A stretch of 64,000 nt of DNA, taken from contig DASYYZ010000170.1 in NCBI GenBank assembly GCA_035946735.1, positions 124,001 through 188,000 of the forward strand. The letters are read 5' to 3'. The stretch's first letter is position 1, and every line of letters begins with the position of its first letter. The translations under genes were made by a program, and so were the position numbers. This document shows, piece by piece, positions 49,336 through 58,650 of the stretch. The notes beneath the pieces are model-generated. The model did not search any database, was not told the origin of the DNA, and was given only the letters and a program-made list of their open reading frames with translations. This DNA is from Gp13-AA77 sp035946735. GTDB lineage: Bacteria; Acidobacteriota; Terriglobia; UBA7540.

Positions 49336-51216
49336 ATGGCTGGGGACCCTTTACACTCAGCACCTCGTGCGATGGACCTGCATTCAGATCAGCAAGGCCA
49401 ATGGAGCAGCTCCCAGTGGGGCACGTGGCGCAAGCGTCTCAAAGCTCTTCGTAACATTCCCCCCGTCCTCCACATAGTCTGGGAATCCGGGCCGGGCGTC
49501 GTGACGTCCGGCACTATTCTACGTGTATTCGTAGCGCTGATTCCGCTCGGGCTGCTGGCGGTGACGCGGTGGATCATCGATGCAGTCGTAGCGCGTGTCG
49601 CCAGGCATCAGGCCCTGATCCCACACTTTTGGTGGCTTGTTGCGCTTGAGTTTGCCCTAGCGGCGCTGAGTAGTCTTTTGACCCGCGCGGTCGACTATTG
49701 CGATACCCTGCTGGCAGACAAGTTCGTCTTCCATATCAGCACCCGGATCATGCAGCACGCCTCGCGCCTTGACCTCGCGTCGTATGAGGATCCCGTCTTC
49801 TACGATAAACTAGAGCGAGCCCGTGTCCAGGCGACCGACCGGTTGGGAATGGTCCGGGCGGTAGGGCAGGTAATCCAGCAGATCATCACTACAGCTACCC
49901 TTGCGGCCGGCATCTTCGTCTACTCGCCGTGGTTGCTCGTGGTCCTGGTGGCCTGCGTCGTACCAGCATTCTTGGGCGAAAGCCACTTCGCACTTCTTGG
50001 TTACTCCCTCGCTTTCAGTCAGACCCCCGCCAAGCGTCAACTGGACTATCTTCGCCTGCTCGGAGCGAGCAAAGAGAGCGCTAAGGAACTGAAGCTGTTC
50101 AGCCTTGCCCCATTCCTCACGGCCGAATTCACCAGGCTCTCGCGCGACATTTACCATCAGAATGTCTCGCTGGCCAAGCGCAGGTTGTTGGCCGGCGCTC
50201 TGCTCTCGTTGCTGAGCACCATCGGCTACTACGGAGCGTACGCCTGGGTGATCTACGAAACCGTCGCTGGACGCTTCAGCGTCGGAACTTTAACATTCCT
50301 GGCGGGAGCCATTGCGGGGGCCAGCACCAATATTCAGATGGTGTTTTCCAGCTTCTCAAGCATCGCCGATCAGGCTCTCTTTCTCACGGACCTGCTCGAC
50401 TTTTTTGCCGTCAAGCCGAGCGTGGGTTCAAAGCCGAACGCTCTTCCGGCGCCGCGTCCGGTTCGGAGCGGAGTGGAATTTCGCAACGTCTCGTTCACCT
50501 ATCCGGGCACGCGCCGGCTGGTCCTTAGCCATTTGAACTTCCGCCTCGCCGCGAGCGAGCGCGTGGCGTTGATTGGTGAAAACGGGCAGGGGAAGACGAC
50601 GATCGTAAAACTTCTGACCCGGCTTTACGATCCCACCGAGGGGCAGATCCTGCTGGATGGCGTCGATCTCCGGGAGTACAACCTCGAGGACCTCGTCAGC
50701 CAGATCGCGGTCATCTTTCAGGATTTCATGCGCTATGATTTGACGGCGGCAGAGAATATTGCCGTTGGACAAATCCGGGACCACCAGGATCACTCCAGGA
50801 TCGAGGCCGCGGCGCGCAAAAGCCTGGCTCACGGCGTAGTGGAGCGGCTGCCGCGCGGATACGAGCAGATGCTGGGCCGCCGCTTCGAAGGCGGCGTGGA
50901 CCTCTCGGGCGGCGAGTGGCAAAAGCTGGCGCTGGCCCGGGCTTATCTGCGGGACGCCCAGTTGCTGATTCTCGACGAGCCCACAGCCTCACTGGATGCG
51001 CGATCGGAACACGAAGTGTTCGAACGATTTGCCGAGCTCACGGCCGGTAAGATGGCCCTGCTCATTTCACACCGCTTTTCTACAGTCAGAATGGCGGATC
51101 GTATCCTGGTGCTGGAAAATGGTAGGGTTGCCGAAGAAGGCAGCCACGCGGACCTGATGGCAAGCGCCGGCCGCTACTCAGAAATGTTCGAGCTGCAGGC
51201 CGCGAGCTACCGTTAA
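49336..51216 (+). CDS. ABC exporter, half-transporter (NdvA-like candidate)
   Basis: 626 residues with the permease and ATPase fused. Membrane domain: six helices from about residue 60 (TILRVFVALIPLGLLAVTRW) to 330, with a YDKLERARVQATDRLGMVRA coupling helix. NBD from about residue 375: VEFRNVSFTYPGTRRLVLSH, Walker A GENGQGKTT, Q-loop VIFQDFMRYD, signature LSGGEWQKLALARAYLRDAQ, Walker B LLILDEPTASLD, switch LISHRF. It acts as a homodimer in the inner membrane. The cyclic-glucan synthase gene starts 8 bases after its stop; in rhizobia/Agrobacterium NdvA/ChvA exports cyclic glucan, so this could be its exporter. ABC-B sequences do not allow a substrate call alone. Confidence 0.9.
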   Translation: MAGDPLHSAPRAMDLHSDQQGQWSSSQWGTWRKRLKALRNIPPVLHIVWESGPGVVTSGTILRVFVALIPLGLLAVTRWIIDAVVARVARHQALIPHFWWLVALEFALAALSSLLTRAVDYCDTLLADKFVFHISTRIMQHASRLDLASYEDPVFYDKLERARVQATDRLGMVRAVGQVIQQIITTATLAAGIFVYSPWLLVVLVACVVPAFLGESHFALLGYSLAFSQTPAKRQLDYLRLLGASKESAKELKLFSLAPFLTAEFTRLSRDIYHQNVSLAKRRLLAGALLSLLSTIGYYGAYAWVIYETVAGRFSVGTLTFLAGAIAGASTNIQMVFSSFSSIADQALFLTDLLDFFAVKPSVGSKPNALPAPRPVRSGVEFRNVSFTYPGTRRLVLSHLNFRLAASERVALIGENGQGKTTIVKLLTRLYDPTEGQILLDGVDLREYNLEDLVSQIAVIFQDFMRYDLTAAENIAVGQIRDHQDHSRIEAAARKSLAHGVVERLPRGYEQMLGRRFEGGVDLSGGEWQKLALARAYLRDAQLLILDEPTASLDARSEHEVFERFAELTAGKMALLISHRFSTVRMADRILVLENGRVAEEGSHADLMASAGRYSEMFELQAASYR

Positions 51217-51224
51217 AAGCTTGA

Positions 51225-54200
51225 ATGTCGAACGCCTACACTTCCGAAAGCGATCCCGCGCCGGGTCCAATTCCTTCCTCGTCACCTCCGCCGGGCGGAC
51301 AGGCGGACGCTCCCTCTTCCGCAAACCAGTCTTGGGCGGATCTGGGCAACGAAGCCGCCCGCGCGGCGAAGGCGTGGAAGCTGAGCGCGAACCGTAAACA
51401 ATGCCGGACGCTGGAAACCGCAACGCGCCACGTGGAGAAATCAATTACGGCTTCTGTGCGTCACATCCAAAACCTGCCGGCCACGCAGGAGATTTCGGAC
51501 GACGGCCGTTGGTTGATCGAAAACATCCGGCTCATGCGCGCAGCATGGGGTGAGGCCCGGCATTGGCTTGAGGCCTGCAAAGAGTTGCCCCAGGTTGCCT
51601 CGGATGGGCATGAGACAGTGCCGCGCGCCTACCTGGCCTCCGCAGCCTTCCTGCGCGCCACAAACTATGTTTTTGATACTCGTGCTTTCGACCTCTTTTT
51701 TTCCGCAGCCCAGGAGTCGAGCCCTTTTGAGACCTCCGAGTTGTGGGCGCTGCAGGCCATGATCCCGCTTGTATTGCTGCAGGAGATTGCCACCGCTGGG
51801 GCGGATCTTGCGGGCGCGGTTCAAGGCCAACCCGGCAGCACGCCTTCTGCACGTCAACCCCCTCCGGCTTCCTTGGCAACCCTCATCACCAGCTTGCGCA
51901 ATGTGGCGGATGAGGATTGGAAAGAACTCGTCGAACAGTTAAGCCTCACCGAGCAGGTGCTGTTGGAGGATCCGGCGGGCTTTTACGGCCGCATGGATTT
52001 CGAGAGCCGGAACCTTTACCGCGAAGCGATCCTACAGGTGGCGCGCCGGTGCAAATTAAGCGGTCTGGGAATCGCGAAGGAGGCCATCGCGCTGGCGCGA
52101 CAGGCGAAAACGGAGTGGTATTCCGATCCTCGACTTGCGGAGCGGCACAGTCACGTGGGGTACTACCTCATCGACCGGGGACGGCCTCTGCTTGAAAGCC
52201 GCGTCGAGTGCAGGCGGTCCGTTTCCGTCAAGATTGTTGAGGCTATCAGGCGCCATCCCGACGCATTCTATTTGCTTGGACTTGAGCTTTTCAGCTTCGC
52301 CATAATCGCGTTCGTCCTCAACGGACTCGGAGCTCACCTGCCCCTTTTCTGGGCTTTATTGCTGCTCTTGATTCCGGCCACGGAATCGGCGATCGGCGCC
52401 ATGAACCAGCTGGTTTCATTTCTGCTGCCGCCCCGGCCGCTGCCCAAGCTGGATTTCTCCGATGGCATTCCGGACGAATGTACCACAATGGTCGCGGTCC
52501 CCACCCTGTTAACGGGCGAGCAACAGGTGCGGCAGATGGTTCTTGACCTGGAGTTGCGCTATCTCGGCAACCGCGATCCCAATCTGCACTTTGCTCTTCT
52601 GACGGACTCGCCCGATTCTCACCAGCCGCCCGGTGAGCGTAGCGCGCTGGTGGCGCTATGTTCGGAACTGATTGAGGGACTCAACAAGAAGTACCGCGAA
52701 TTCGAGGCAGGCTCCTTCTACCTGTTCCATCGCGACCTGATTTTCAACCCGGTGGAAGGCACCTGGATGGGCTGGGAGCGCAAACGCGGAAAGCTGTTGG
52801 ACTTTAATAGCCTTCTACGGGGAGGCTTCGACAGCTTTCCGGTGAAGATAGGTGATCTCTCGATTCTGCCGCAGGTGCGCTACGTCATCACGCTCGATGC
52901 GGATACCCAGTTGCCGCGAGACTCGGCGCGACGGCTGGTGGCCACGGTCGCGCACCCGCTGCATCGTGCCGTGATCGATCCCGTGACTAATACCGTGGTG
53001 GAAGGTTACGGAATCCTTCAACCCCGAGTTGGAATCAGCGTGCGCTCGGCTAATCGATCGCGCCTTGCCAGCATCTATTCGGGCCAGGCGGGGTTCGATA
53101 TATACACCCGGGCCGTATCCGACGTTTACCAGGATCTGATGGAGGAAGGTAGCTTCACCGGCAAGGGCATCTACGAGGTCGACGTTTTCCAGCGGGTGCT
53201 CAGCGAGCGCTTTCCTCTCAATGCCATCTTGAGCCACGACCTGATTGAAGGCGCTTATGCGCGCGCCGGCTTGGTTTCGGACATTGAAGTGGTCGACGAC
53301 TATCCGTCGCATTTCAGCGCCTACAGCCGTCGAAAACATCGCTGGGTGCGAGGAGATTGGCAGATCATGCGATGGCTTCTGCCCCGGGTTCCGGACCGCT
53401 CGGGCAGGACGGTGAAGAATCCCATCAACGCCACCTCGAAATGGAAGATCCTGGATAATTTGCGGCGCAGCCTGGTGGAGAGTGCGACCTTTGTGCTCCT
53501 GCTGGCCGGCTGGTTTTTCCTGCCCGGAGGCCCGGCGCATTGGACGCTCGCGGTTCTGGCTCTGCTGCTGATTCCGGCATACCTGCGGTTGCTGCTCAAC
53601 GTTCCAGCTTTGTTCAAGGCCGAGGATCGAGCGGGGGTTCTCAGCGCGAGCGCTGAGGCCTTCGTGGCGGATCAAATGAACGTCTTTATGATGCTGGCTT
53701 TCCTCGCCCACCAGGTGCTGGTCACGCTGGATGCCATCGCGCGAACCGTGGTTCGGCTGACGATCACCCGCCGGAAGCTGCTGGAGTGGGAAACAGCCGC
53801 CGAATCAGAGATGGGGGTCAGCGGCAAAGCGCCGGTCGACCTCTACTTGGAGATGACTCCGCTCGTTTCGATCGTTATCGCGGCGCTTCTGGTCGCTTTG
53901 CGGCCGTCCGCGCTCCCCATGGCCGCGCCTATCCTGGTCGTCTGGGCGTGCTCCGGTCTGCTCGCGCGTTGGTTAGATCGGCCCTTGCGGTTGGGCAAGA
54001 GCGAGCTTACAAGCGCGGACGAGGAATTCTTGCGCAGCGCAGCCTTGCGGACGTGGCGTTTCTTCAGATCCCTGAGCAACGAGGAGAATCACTGGCTGAT
54101 CCCGGACAATGTCCAGGAAACGCCACCTTCGATTGCGCACCGCATATCCCCGACGAATCTGGGACTCTTGCTGAATGCTCAAATCGCGGCTTATGAGCTG

Positions 54201-55784
54201 GGTTACCTCAACGTGGCGGAATTTGTGGCGGCGGTCGAGAGGACGCTGACAACGATGCGCCGCCTGCCCCGCTGTCACGGCCACTTCTTCAACTGGTACG
54301 ATACCGCCAGCCTTGCACCCCTTGATCCGCTCTTCATTTCGACGGTGGACAGCGGCAATCTGGCTGGCTGTCTCTGGACGCTCAAGCAGAGCTGCTTGCA
54401 GATCGTCGCGAAACCGGTGTTCGGAACGAATCTTTGGCAGGGCATCCTCGATCACGGACGGCTTCTGCTCGAGCTTGCGCGTACGATGCCGGGCGGGGCG
54501 GAAGCCACGCTGGCGTTTCAGGAGCTCGACTCTGCCCTGAGCCGCGCCGGCGGCGGCTCCGGGGCGGGTGATCATCTGGCCGGCGTGGAACGGGCGCTGG
54601 CACTACTTCAGTCCGCGTTCCGCGGCGCTACAGAGGGAAATGTCGATGAGCTGCGCTATTGGATTCGAGAAACTCTGGCCCGAATGGCCAGCCTGGCGGC
54701 TCTGACTCGCGACCTCGGACCGCACGCGTCGGCGGAGTACTCAAGGCTCAGCGGACTTCCGGAACTCGATCTTCCGGCCTTGGCGAGCAGTCTGGCATTG
54801 AGCGCTCTACCGGAGTTCTGGGCTAGTCTGGAGCGGCGTCTCACAAGCTTCTCCAGCCCGGAGCTTTCGGAGAACAACGTCACCGTTGCCGTCAGGTCAC
54901 TGGCGGACCAGGCCGCGGACAGTGCCCGCGCCGCGCAGGTCCTGGTGGACAATCTGCGTTCGCTCGCCGCTGAATCGGACGCGCTGGTTCGCGAGATGGA
55001 CTTTGGCTTTCTTTATCGTCCGCGCCGCAAGGTTCTCTCGGTGGGCTATGACGCCGGACGGCAGCTCTTGGAGAAGAGCTGCTATGAGTTGCTGGCATCC
55101 GAAGCGCGAATAGGGGCCTTCGTCGCCATTGCCAAGGGCGATCTGCCCCAGGAGAGCTGGCTTCATCTTGGCAGAAGCATTACATCCTGTCACGGCCAGC
55201 GAGCCCTGCTGTCCTGGTCGGGAACCATGTTTGAATATTTCATGCCGCTGCTTTGGATGAAGAGCTATCCCAACACCATCCTCGATCAAAGCGTGCGGTC
55301 GGCAGCGTATTGCCAGCGAAAGGCACAGACGGAGATTCCCTGGGGAGTTTCGGAATGCGCCTGCAGCCAGAAAGACGCATTAGGTCACTACCAATATTTT
55401 GCCTTCGGGCTGCGCGGTCTCGCTGCACGGCCCAAGATTCACCGCGGCAACGTGATTTCTGCCTATTCCTCTTTCCTCGCCTTGGCGGTAAATACCGGCG
55501 CTGCCGTCGACAATCTGCGGGAGATGGAGCGGCTTGGTTGGATGGGCCCGTACGGCTTCTATGAGGCCGCGGACTATGGGCCGGACGTCCGGCCGCAATC
55601 TTTCGAGCTCGTACGCTGCTGGATGGCGCATCATCAGGGCATGATTCTCCTGTCGATCTGCAATCTGCTGGCAGGATCGGCCATCCAGAACTATTTTCAT
55701 TCGGAGCCTATGGTCGCGGCTACCGAGCGTCTGTTGTACGAAAAGCTCCCGCGTTCCGTGCCCATCGAGAAGGTTGATAGCTGA
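51225..55784 (+). CDS. Cyclic beta-1,2-glucan synthase-like protein without phosphorylase domain
   Basis: 1519 residues; cyclic beta-1,2-glucan synthases have ~2800. Order: unique N-terminus (1-340), membrane pair (~346-400: YLLGLELFSFAIIAFVLNGL), GT84 glucosyltransferase (~420-740) with VITLDADTQLPRDSARRL (DxD near 558), SHDLIEGAYARAGL and YSRRKHRWVRGDWQ (near 700), further helices to ~920, then a GH189/glycoamylase-type cyclisation domain (~930-1510; SLSNEENHWLIPDN, NWYDTASLAPLDP, LLSWSGTMFEYFMP, AHHQGMILLSICN). It ends LYEKLPRSVPIEKVD, exactly where the GH94 phosphorylase domain would start. Nothing GH94-like follows; tmk does. UDP-glucose donor is assumed. Translation is coupled to the ABC exporter. 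Confidence 0.9.
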   Translation: MSNAYTSESDPAPGPIPSSSPPPGGQADAPSSANQSWADLGNEAARAAKAWKLSANRKQCRTLETATRHVEKSITASVRHIQNLPATQEISDDGRWLIENIRLMRAAWGEARHWLEACKELPQVASDGHETVPRAYLASAAFLRATNYVFDTRAFDLFFSAAQESSPFETSELWALQAMIPLVLLQEIATAGADLAGAVQGQPGSTPSARQPPPASLATLITSLRNVADEDWKELVEQLSLTEQVLLEDPAGFYGRMDFESRNLYREAILQVARRCKLSGLGIAKEAIALARQAKTEWYSDPRLAERHSHVGYYLIDRGRPLLESRVECRRSVSVKIVEAIRRHPDAFYLLGLELFSFAIIAFVLNGLGAHLPLFWALLLLLIPATESAIGAMNQLVSFLLPPRPLPKLDFSDGIPDECTTMVAVPTLLTGEQQVRQMVLDLELRYLGNRDPNLHFALLTDSPDSHQPPGERSALVALCSELIEGLNKKYREFEAGSFYLFHRDLIFNPVEGTWMGWERKRGKLLDFNSLLRGGFDSFPVKIGDLSILPQVRYVITLDADTQLPRDSARRLVATVAHPLHRAVIDPVTNTVVEGYGILQPRVGISVRSANRSRLASIYSGQAGFDIYTRAVSDVYQDLMEEGSFTGKGIYEVDVFQRVLSERFPLNAILSHDLIEGAYARAGLVSDIEVVDDYPSHFSAYSRRKHRWVRGDWQIMRWLLPRVPDRSGRTVKNPINATSKWKILDNLRRSLVESATFVLLLAGWFFLPGGPAHWTLAVLALLLIPAYLRLLLNVPALFKAEDRAGVLSASAEAFVADQMNVFMMLAFLAHQVLVTLDAIARTVVRLTITRRKLLEWETAAESEMGVSGKAPVDLYLEMTPLVSIVIAALLVALRPSALPMAAPILVVWACSGLLARWLDRPLRLGKSELTSADEEFLRSAALRTWRFFRSLSNEENHWLIPDNVQETPPSIAHRISPTNLGLLLNAQIAAYELGYLNVAEFVAAVERTLTTMRRLPRCHGHFFNWYDTASLAPLDPLFISTVDSGNLAGCLWTLKQSCLQIVAKPVFGTNLWQGILDHGRLLLELARTMPGGAEATLAFQELDSALSRAGGGSGAGDHLAGVERALALLQSAFRGATEGNVDELRYWIRETLARMASLAALTRDLGPHASAEYSRLSGLPELDLPALASSLALSALPEFWASLERRLTSFSSPELSENNVTVAVRSLADQAADSARAAQVLVDNLRSLAAESDALVREMDFGFLYRPRRKVLSVGYDAGRQLLEKSCYELLASEARIGAFVAIAKGDLPQESWLHLGRSITSCHGQRALLSWSGTMFEYFMPLLWMKSYPNTILDQSVRSAAYCQRKAQTEIPWGVSECACSQKDALGHYQYFAFGLRGLAARPKIHRGNVISAYSSFLALAVNTGAAVDNLREMERLGWMGPYGFYEAADYGPDVRPQSFELVRCWMAHHQGMILLSICNLLAGSAIQNYFHSEPMVAATERLLYEKLPRSVPIEKVDS

Positions 55785-55913
55785 GCCAGCTCCGTAGCGT
55801 CCCCATAATACAAAGTTGGTCGGAAGCTGGGCGACGCCTGAGGCCTTGTGATCAGGCGGGCGGCGGTGATAACTTCGAGAGCGCTCCTACCTCAGGTCCG
55901 GATAGGGAACAGG

Positions 55914-56591
55914 TTGAAGTCGAAGGGATTTTTCATCACATTGGAAGGTATCGACGGCGCCGGCAAGACGATCCAGGTTGGCCGGCTGGTACGCTACCTG
56001 CGGAAACGCGGCCATAAAGTGCGGGCCACTCGCGAGCCCGGCGGTACGGCGATCGGTGAAAAAATTCGGGCTATTCTGATGTCGCAAAAAAGCGATCTGA
56101 GCCCGCTCGCTGAGCTAGTTCTGTTCTACGCCGCCCGCGCCCAGCATCTGGAAGAAGTGATCCGTCCCGCGCTCGAGCGCGGCGAGCTGGTGGTGAGCGA
56201 CCGCTTCAATGATTGCAGCTTCGTCTATCAAGGTTATGCGCGCGCCCTCGGGAGCCGGAAGGTACGCCTGCTGGACAGGGCCATCTGCGGAGAGACGCAG
56301 CCTGATCTGACCCTGGTTCTCGATCTTGATCCCCGGGCGGCTCTGGAGCGTGCCTTGGCCCGCGCTCGCCGCTGGAGGGCGGGCAGTAGCCGCTTCGAGG
56401 CCGCCGGTCACGATTTTCAGAAGAAAGCCCGAGCGGGCTACCGGGTGCTCGCTCGGCGCGAACCGCACCGGGTACGATTGATTCGCGCTGATCGTCCAGC
56501 GGACGAGGTGGAGGCCGAGATACGGCAAGTGGTGGAGGACCGGGTGAAGAGTAGCAGTCAGAAGTCAGGAGTCAGAATTCAGAAACGATGA
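55914..56591 (+). CDS. tmk: Thymidylate kinase
   Basis: 225 residues; phosphorylates dTMP to dTDP (EC 2.7.4.9). TTG 55914 with AGGGAAC upstream gives KSKGFFITLEGIDGAGKTIQ, Walker A at residues 8-17; a GTG at 55848 is the alternative. Other motifs: ATREPGGTAIGEKIR (DR/E-P-G loop), VVSDRFNDCSFVYQGYARAL (DRY/F-type) and LDLDPRAALERALAR. The last ~14 codons derive from an AGTCAGAAGTCAGGAGTCAG repeat, so the C-terminal tail (SSSQKSGVRIQKR) is probably repeat-derived. holB follows, as in many bacteria. Confidence 0.9.
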   Translation: MKSKGFFITLEGIDGAGKTIQVGRLVRYLRKRGHKVRATREPGGTAIGEKIRAILMSQKSDLSPLAELVLFYAARAQHLEEVIRPALERGELVVSDRFNDCSFVYQGYARALGSRKVRLLDRAICGETQPDLTLVLDLDPRAALERALARARRWRAGSSRFEAAGHDFQKKARAGYRVLARREPHRVRLIRADRPADEVEAEIRQVVEDRVKSSSQKSGVRIQKR

Positions 56592-56715
56592 AGGATAAGT
56601 GACGAACGATACCTATGGATGGTGAATGCTGAACGTTGAGCCGGGTGGACTGAGGCGGATACGAACTCCCGACAAGGGGCAACGTTCCACTGCCGGCTTC
56701 TGAATTCTGTTTTTT

Positions 56716-57852
56716 ATGTCCTTTGATTCATTCCTGGGAAACCCGAACGCGGTCCAGACCATGCGCGAGATGCTGTGCGCGGACCGGTTGCCTGGAGCCT
56801 TGCTTTTTACGGGTCCCGACGGAGTGGGAAAGCGTACCCTGGCGCTGATGCTGGCAAAAGCTTCAGTCTGCGAGCGCTTCAAAGACGATTTCTGCGGTGA
56901 GTGTGCGCACTGCCGCCGGGCGGACGACATGATCGCTACCGCCAGCGAGGATCTGGCCGAGCGGCGCGCGCGGAAAGAATCAGCCCGCCGCCTCGAGGGC
57001 CTTGTCTATTTCGACCTACAGTTGATTGCTCCTTTGACGCGCAACATCCTAACTGACCAGATCCGGCTGCTGCGCCAGTTAGCCTACTCCAGGCCCTTCG
57101 AACTGCCGCGGCGTTTTTTTGTGATCGATGAGGCGCAGACTATCCACTGGCAAGCCGTCGACCTTTTGCTGAAGGTGATGGAGGAACCACCGCCGACCTC
57201 CACCATTGTTCTGGTATGCCCGAACGGAGGCGAGCTGCGCCCCACGATTCGCTCGCGATGCCAGCGAATCGGATTCTCGCCGGTGGACGACGGCCTGATC
57301 ACGAAACTGCTGGAGGAAAGGAGCGAACTTCCACCGGCTCGGCGCGCATTGGTGGCGCGCCTTGCCGACGGTAGTGTGGGCAAGGCCCTTCACCTCGATC
57401 TCGCCGCCTACCTGCAACTGCGGGAGCCCTGGCTACAGTTTCTGGATGGAGTCAGCGCTGGGCGTGCACAAGATGAGGAGGGCGGCGGTGCGGGCGCGCG
57501 TCCGGCTCCGGATTGGCAAGCGATTTTCGACGCCACGCGGGCGATCAGCGGTAGTCGCGAGAGTTTCGACCACACGCTCGGCATCGGCTACAGTCTCCTG
57601 CGCGATCTCCTCACTGTGCTCGAGTGCGGCGAGCGCGCGTCCGTAGCTCATCAAGATCTTATTCCGCGACTGAGGCCGTGGGCATCAAAGCTTGGGTTTC
57701 GCGGCATCGAACTGTTGAAGGATGGTCTTGATCGGGCATATCGCTCGCAAGTCCGCAACGCCAATCAGCAGCTTGGCCTGGACTCGCTGGCGATAGAGCT
57801 GATTGCCCGCAAAGGTGGCGATCGGAAGGCGAGCGGTTCGCCAAGCCGTTAG
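56716..57852 (+). CDS. holB: DNA polymerase III delta-prime subunit
   Basis: 378 residues. AAA+ clamp-loader subunit: LPGALLFTGPDGVGKRTLAL (Walker A), zinc-type Cys cluster FCGECAHCRRADD, LTDQIRLLRQLAYSRPFELP, RFFVIDEAQTIHWQ, KVMEEPPPTSTIVLVCPNGG, PTIRSRCQRIGFSPV (SRC motif). The C-terminal part is the helical collar. It loads the beta clamp together with DnaX and HolA, not in view. Follows tmk, the classical tmk-holB pair, with 124 bases between that contain inverted repeats. Confidence 0.92.
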   Translation: MSFDSFLGNPNAVQTMREMLCADRLPGALLFTGPDGVGKRTLALMLAKASVCERFKDDFCGECAHCRRADDMIATASEDLAERRARKESARRLEGLVYFDLQLIAPLTRNILTDQIRLLRQLAYSRPFELPRRFFVIDEAQTIHWQAVDLLLKVMEEPPPTSTIVLVCPNGGELRPTIRSRCQRIGFSPVDDGLITKLLEERSELPPARRALVARLADGSVGKALHLDLAAYLQLREPWLQFLDGVSAGRAQDEEGGGAGARPAPDWQAIFDATRAISGSRESFDHTLGIGYSLLRDLLTVLECGERASVAHQDLIPRLRPWASKLGFRGIELLKDGLDRAYRSQVRNANQQLGLDSLAIELIARKGGDRKASGSPSR

Positions 57853-58214
57853 GACCGGAGTCGTCGGTCAGGCGTCGATCACAGGCAACGGCTCCCCAAA
57901 GGAAATTCCTACTGCAACCGGGAAGGGGAGAGGACGGGTGGAGCGAACCGCCATTGTGCGGATTCGCTTGCCCGTAGCAACTGTCTGTTACCGGAGGATG
58001 TGGATTTTGGAAGCGGCCCGGACGCAATTATTTTGCTGGCAAATGATGTTGCCCCTTGAGGACCGCCGTGCTAGAGTGGTGGGCAGTTCGATCTCACAAG
58101 GGCTTGTTGAACTACCTGGAGAGTTGCCGAGACCGCTGGCGCACGTGAAGGCAGATGCCGCGTGCAAATTTGCCCGGAAAACAGGAAGGCCACATTCGGC
58201 CCGAGGAATTGTCT
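57853..58214. other. Intergenic region with a candidate promoter for the Hfq-like gene
   Basis: 362 bases without a credible gene. TTGCCC (58049-58054) and TAGAGT (58072-58077), 17 bases apart, form a possible sigma-70 promoter 138 bases before the Hfq-like start. An open frame across this region (57803-58243) overlaps holB and hfq, is not family-like, and is rejected. Confidence 0.35.
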
Positions 58215-58559
58215 ATGAAGGAGCTCGTAAGCGTGAACCGTAAATTGATCCGACCCAGCTTGTCAGACATCCAGGACCAGATGTCGTCCGGACGCAACCA
58301 GCGGCGGAAGCCTACGCCACCGGACCAGACGAACGCTGAGAGCTTTTACTACGTAAAGCAGATGCAGGCCCGCACGCCGATGGTGGTGGTCCTCGATACC
58401 GGGGAAATCATTCGCGGCGTCATCGAGTGGTACGACAAGAGCTGTATCAAGGTGCACCGGCAGGGCGAGCCCAATCTACTCATCTTCAAAAGCTGCATCC
58501 GATATCTCTACAAGCAGAGCGATTCCAAGAACGGCGGCGGACACTCCGATAACGGGTAG
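58215..58559 (+). CDS. hfq: Hfq-like RNA chaperone with N-terminal extension
   Basis: 114 residues from ATG 58215 (GAGGAA upstream); a GTG at 58233 with AAGGAG is the alternative. Residues ~40-102 are an Sm/LSm fold: AESFYYVKQMQARTPMVVVL, DTGEIIRGVIEWYDKSCIKV, NLLIFKSCIRYLYK. In canonical Hfq the Sm2 motif is YKH, used for 3' U binding; here it is FKS (residues 91-93), keeping Lys but not His. An Arg/Gln-rich 40-residue N-terminal extension (SSGRNQRRKPTPPDQTN) is added. It may bind RNA in a different way. The family is established for Acidobacteria by similarity only. Confidence 0.8.
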   Translation: MKELVSVNRKLIRPSLSDIQDQMSSGRNQRRKPTPPDQTNAESFYYVKQMQARTPMVVVLDTGEIIRGVIEWYDKSCIKVHRQGEPNLLIFKSCIRYLYKQSDSKNGGGHSDNG

Positions 58560-58650
58560 CCGCAGCTGCGGCGGCAGCGGATTTGAGTTCGAATCTTCTT
58601 TTTTCTCTTCTTGAGACCCATCCCTGCGACGCGCCACGGTAAGCTAGACA

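Noticed and set aside
49336..55784. Cellulose or lantibiotic system for the ABC-GT pair
   Set aside because: The GT84 motifs and the GH189-type domain point to cyclic glucan; no BcsB, BcsZ, peptide precursor or LanM gene is near.
57803..58243. Open frame of 146 codons across the holB-hfq gap
   Set aside because: It overlaps both genes, has no ribosome site and no family-like pattern; composition looks like read-through of GC-rich non-coding DNA.
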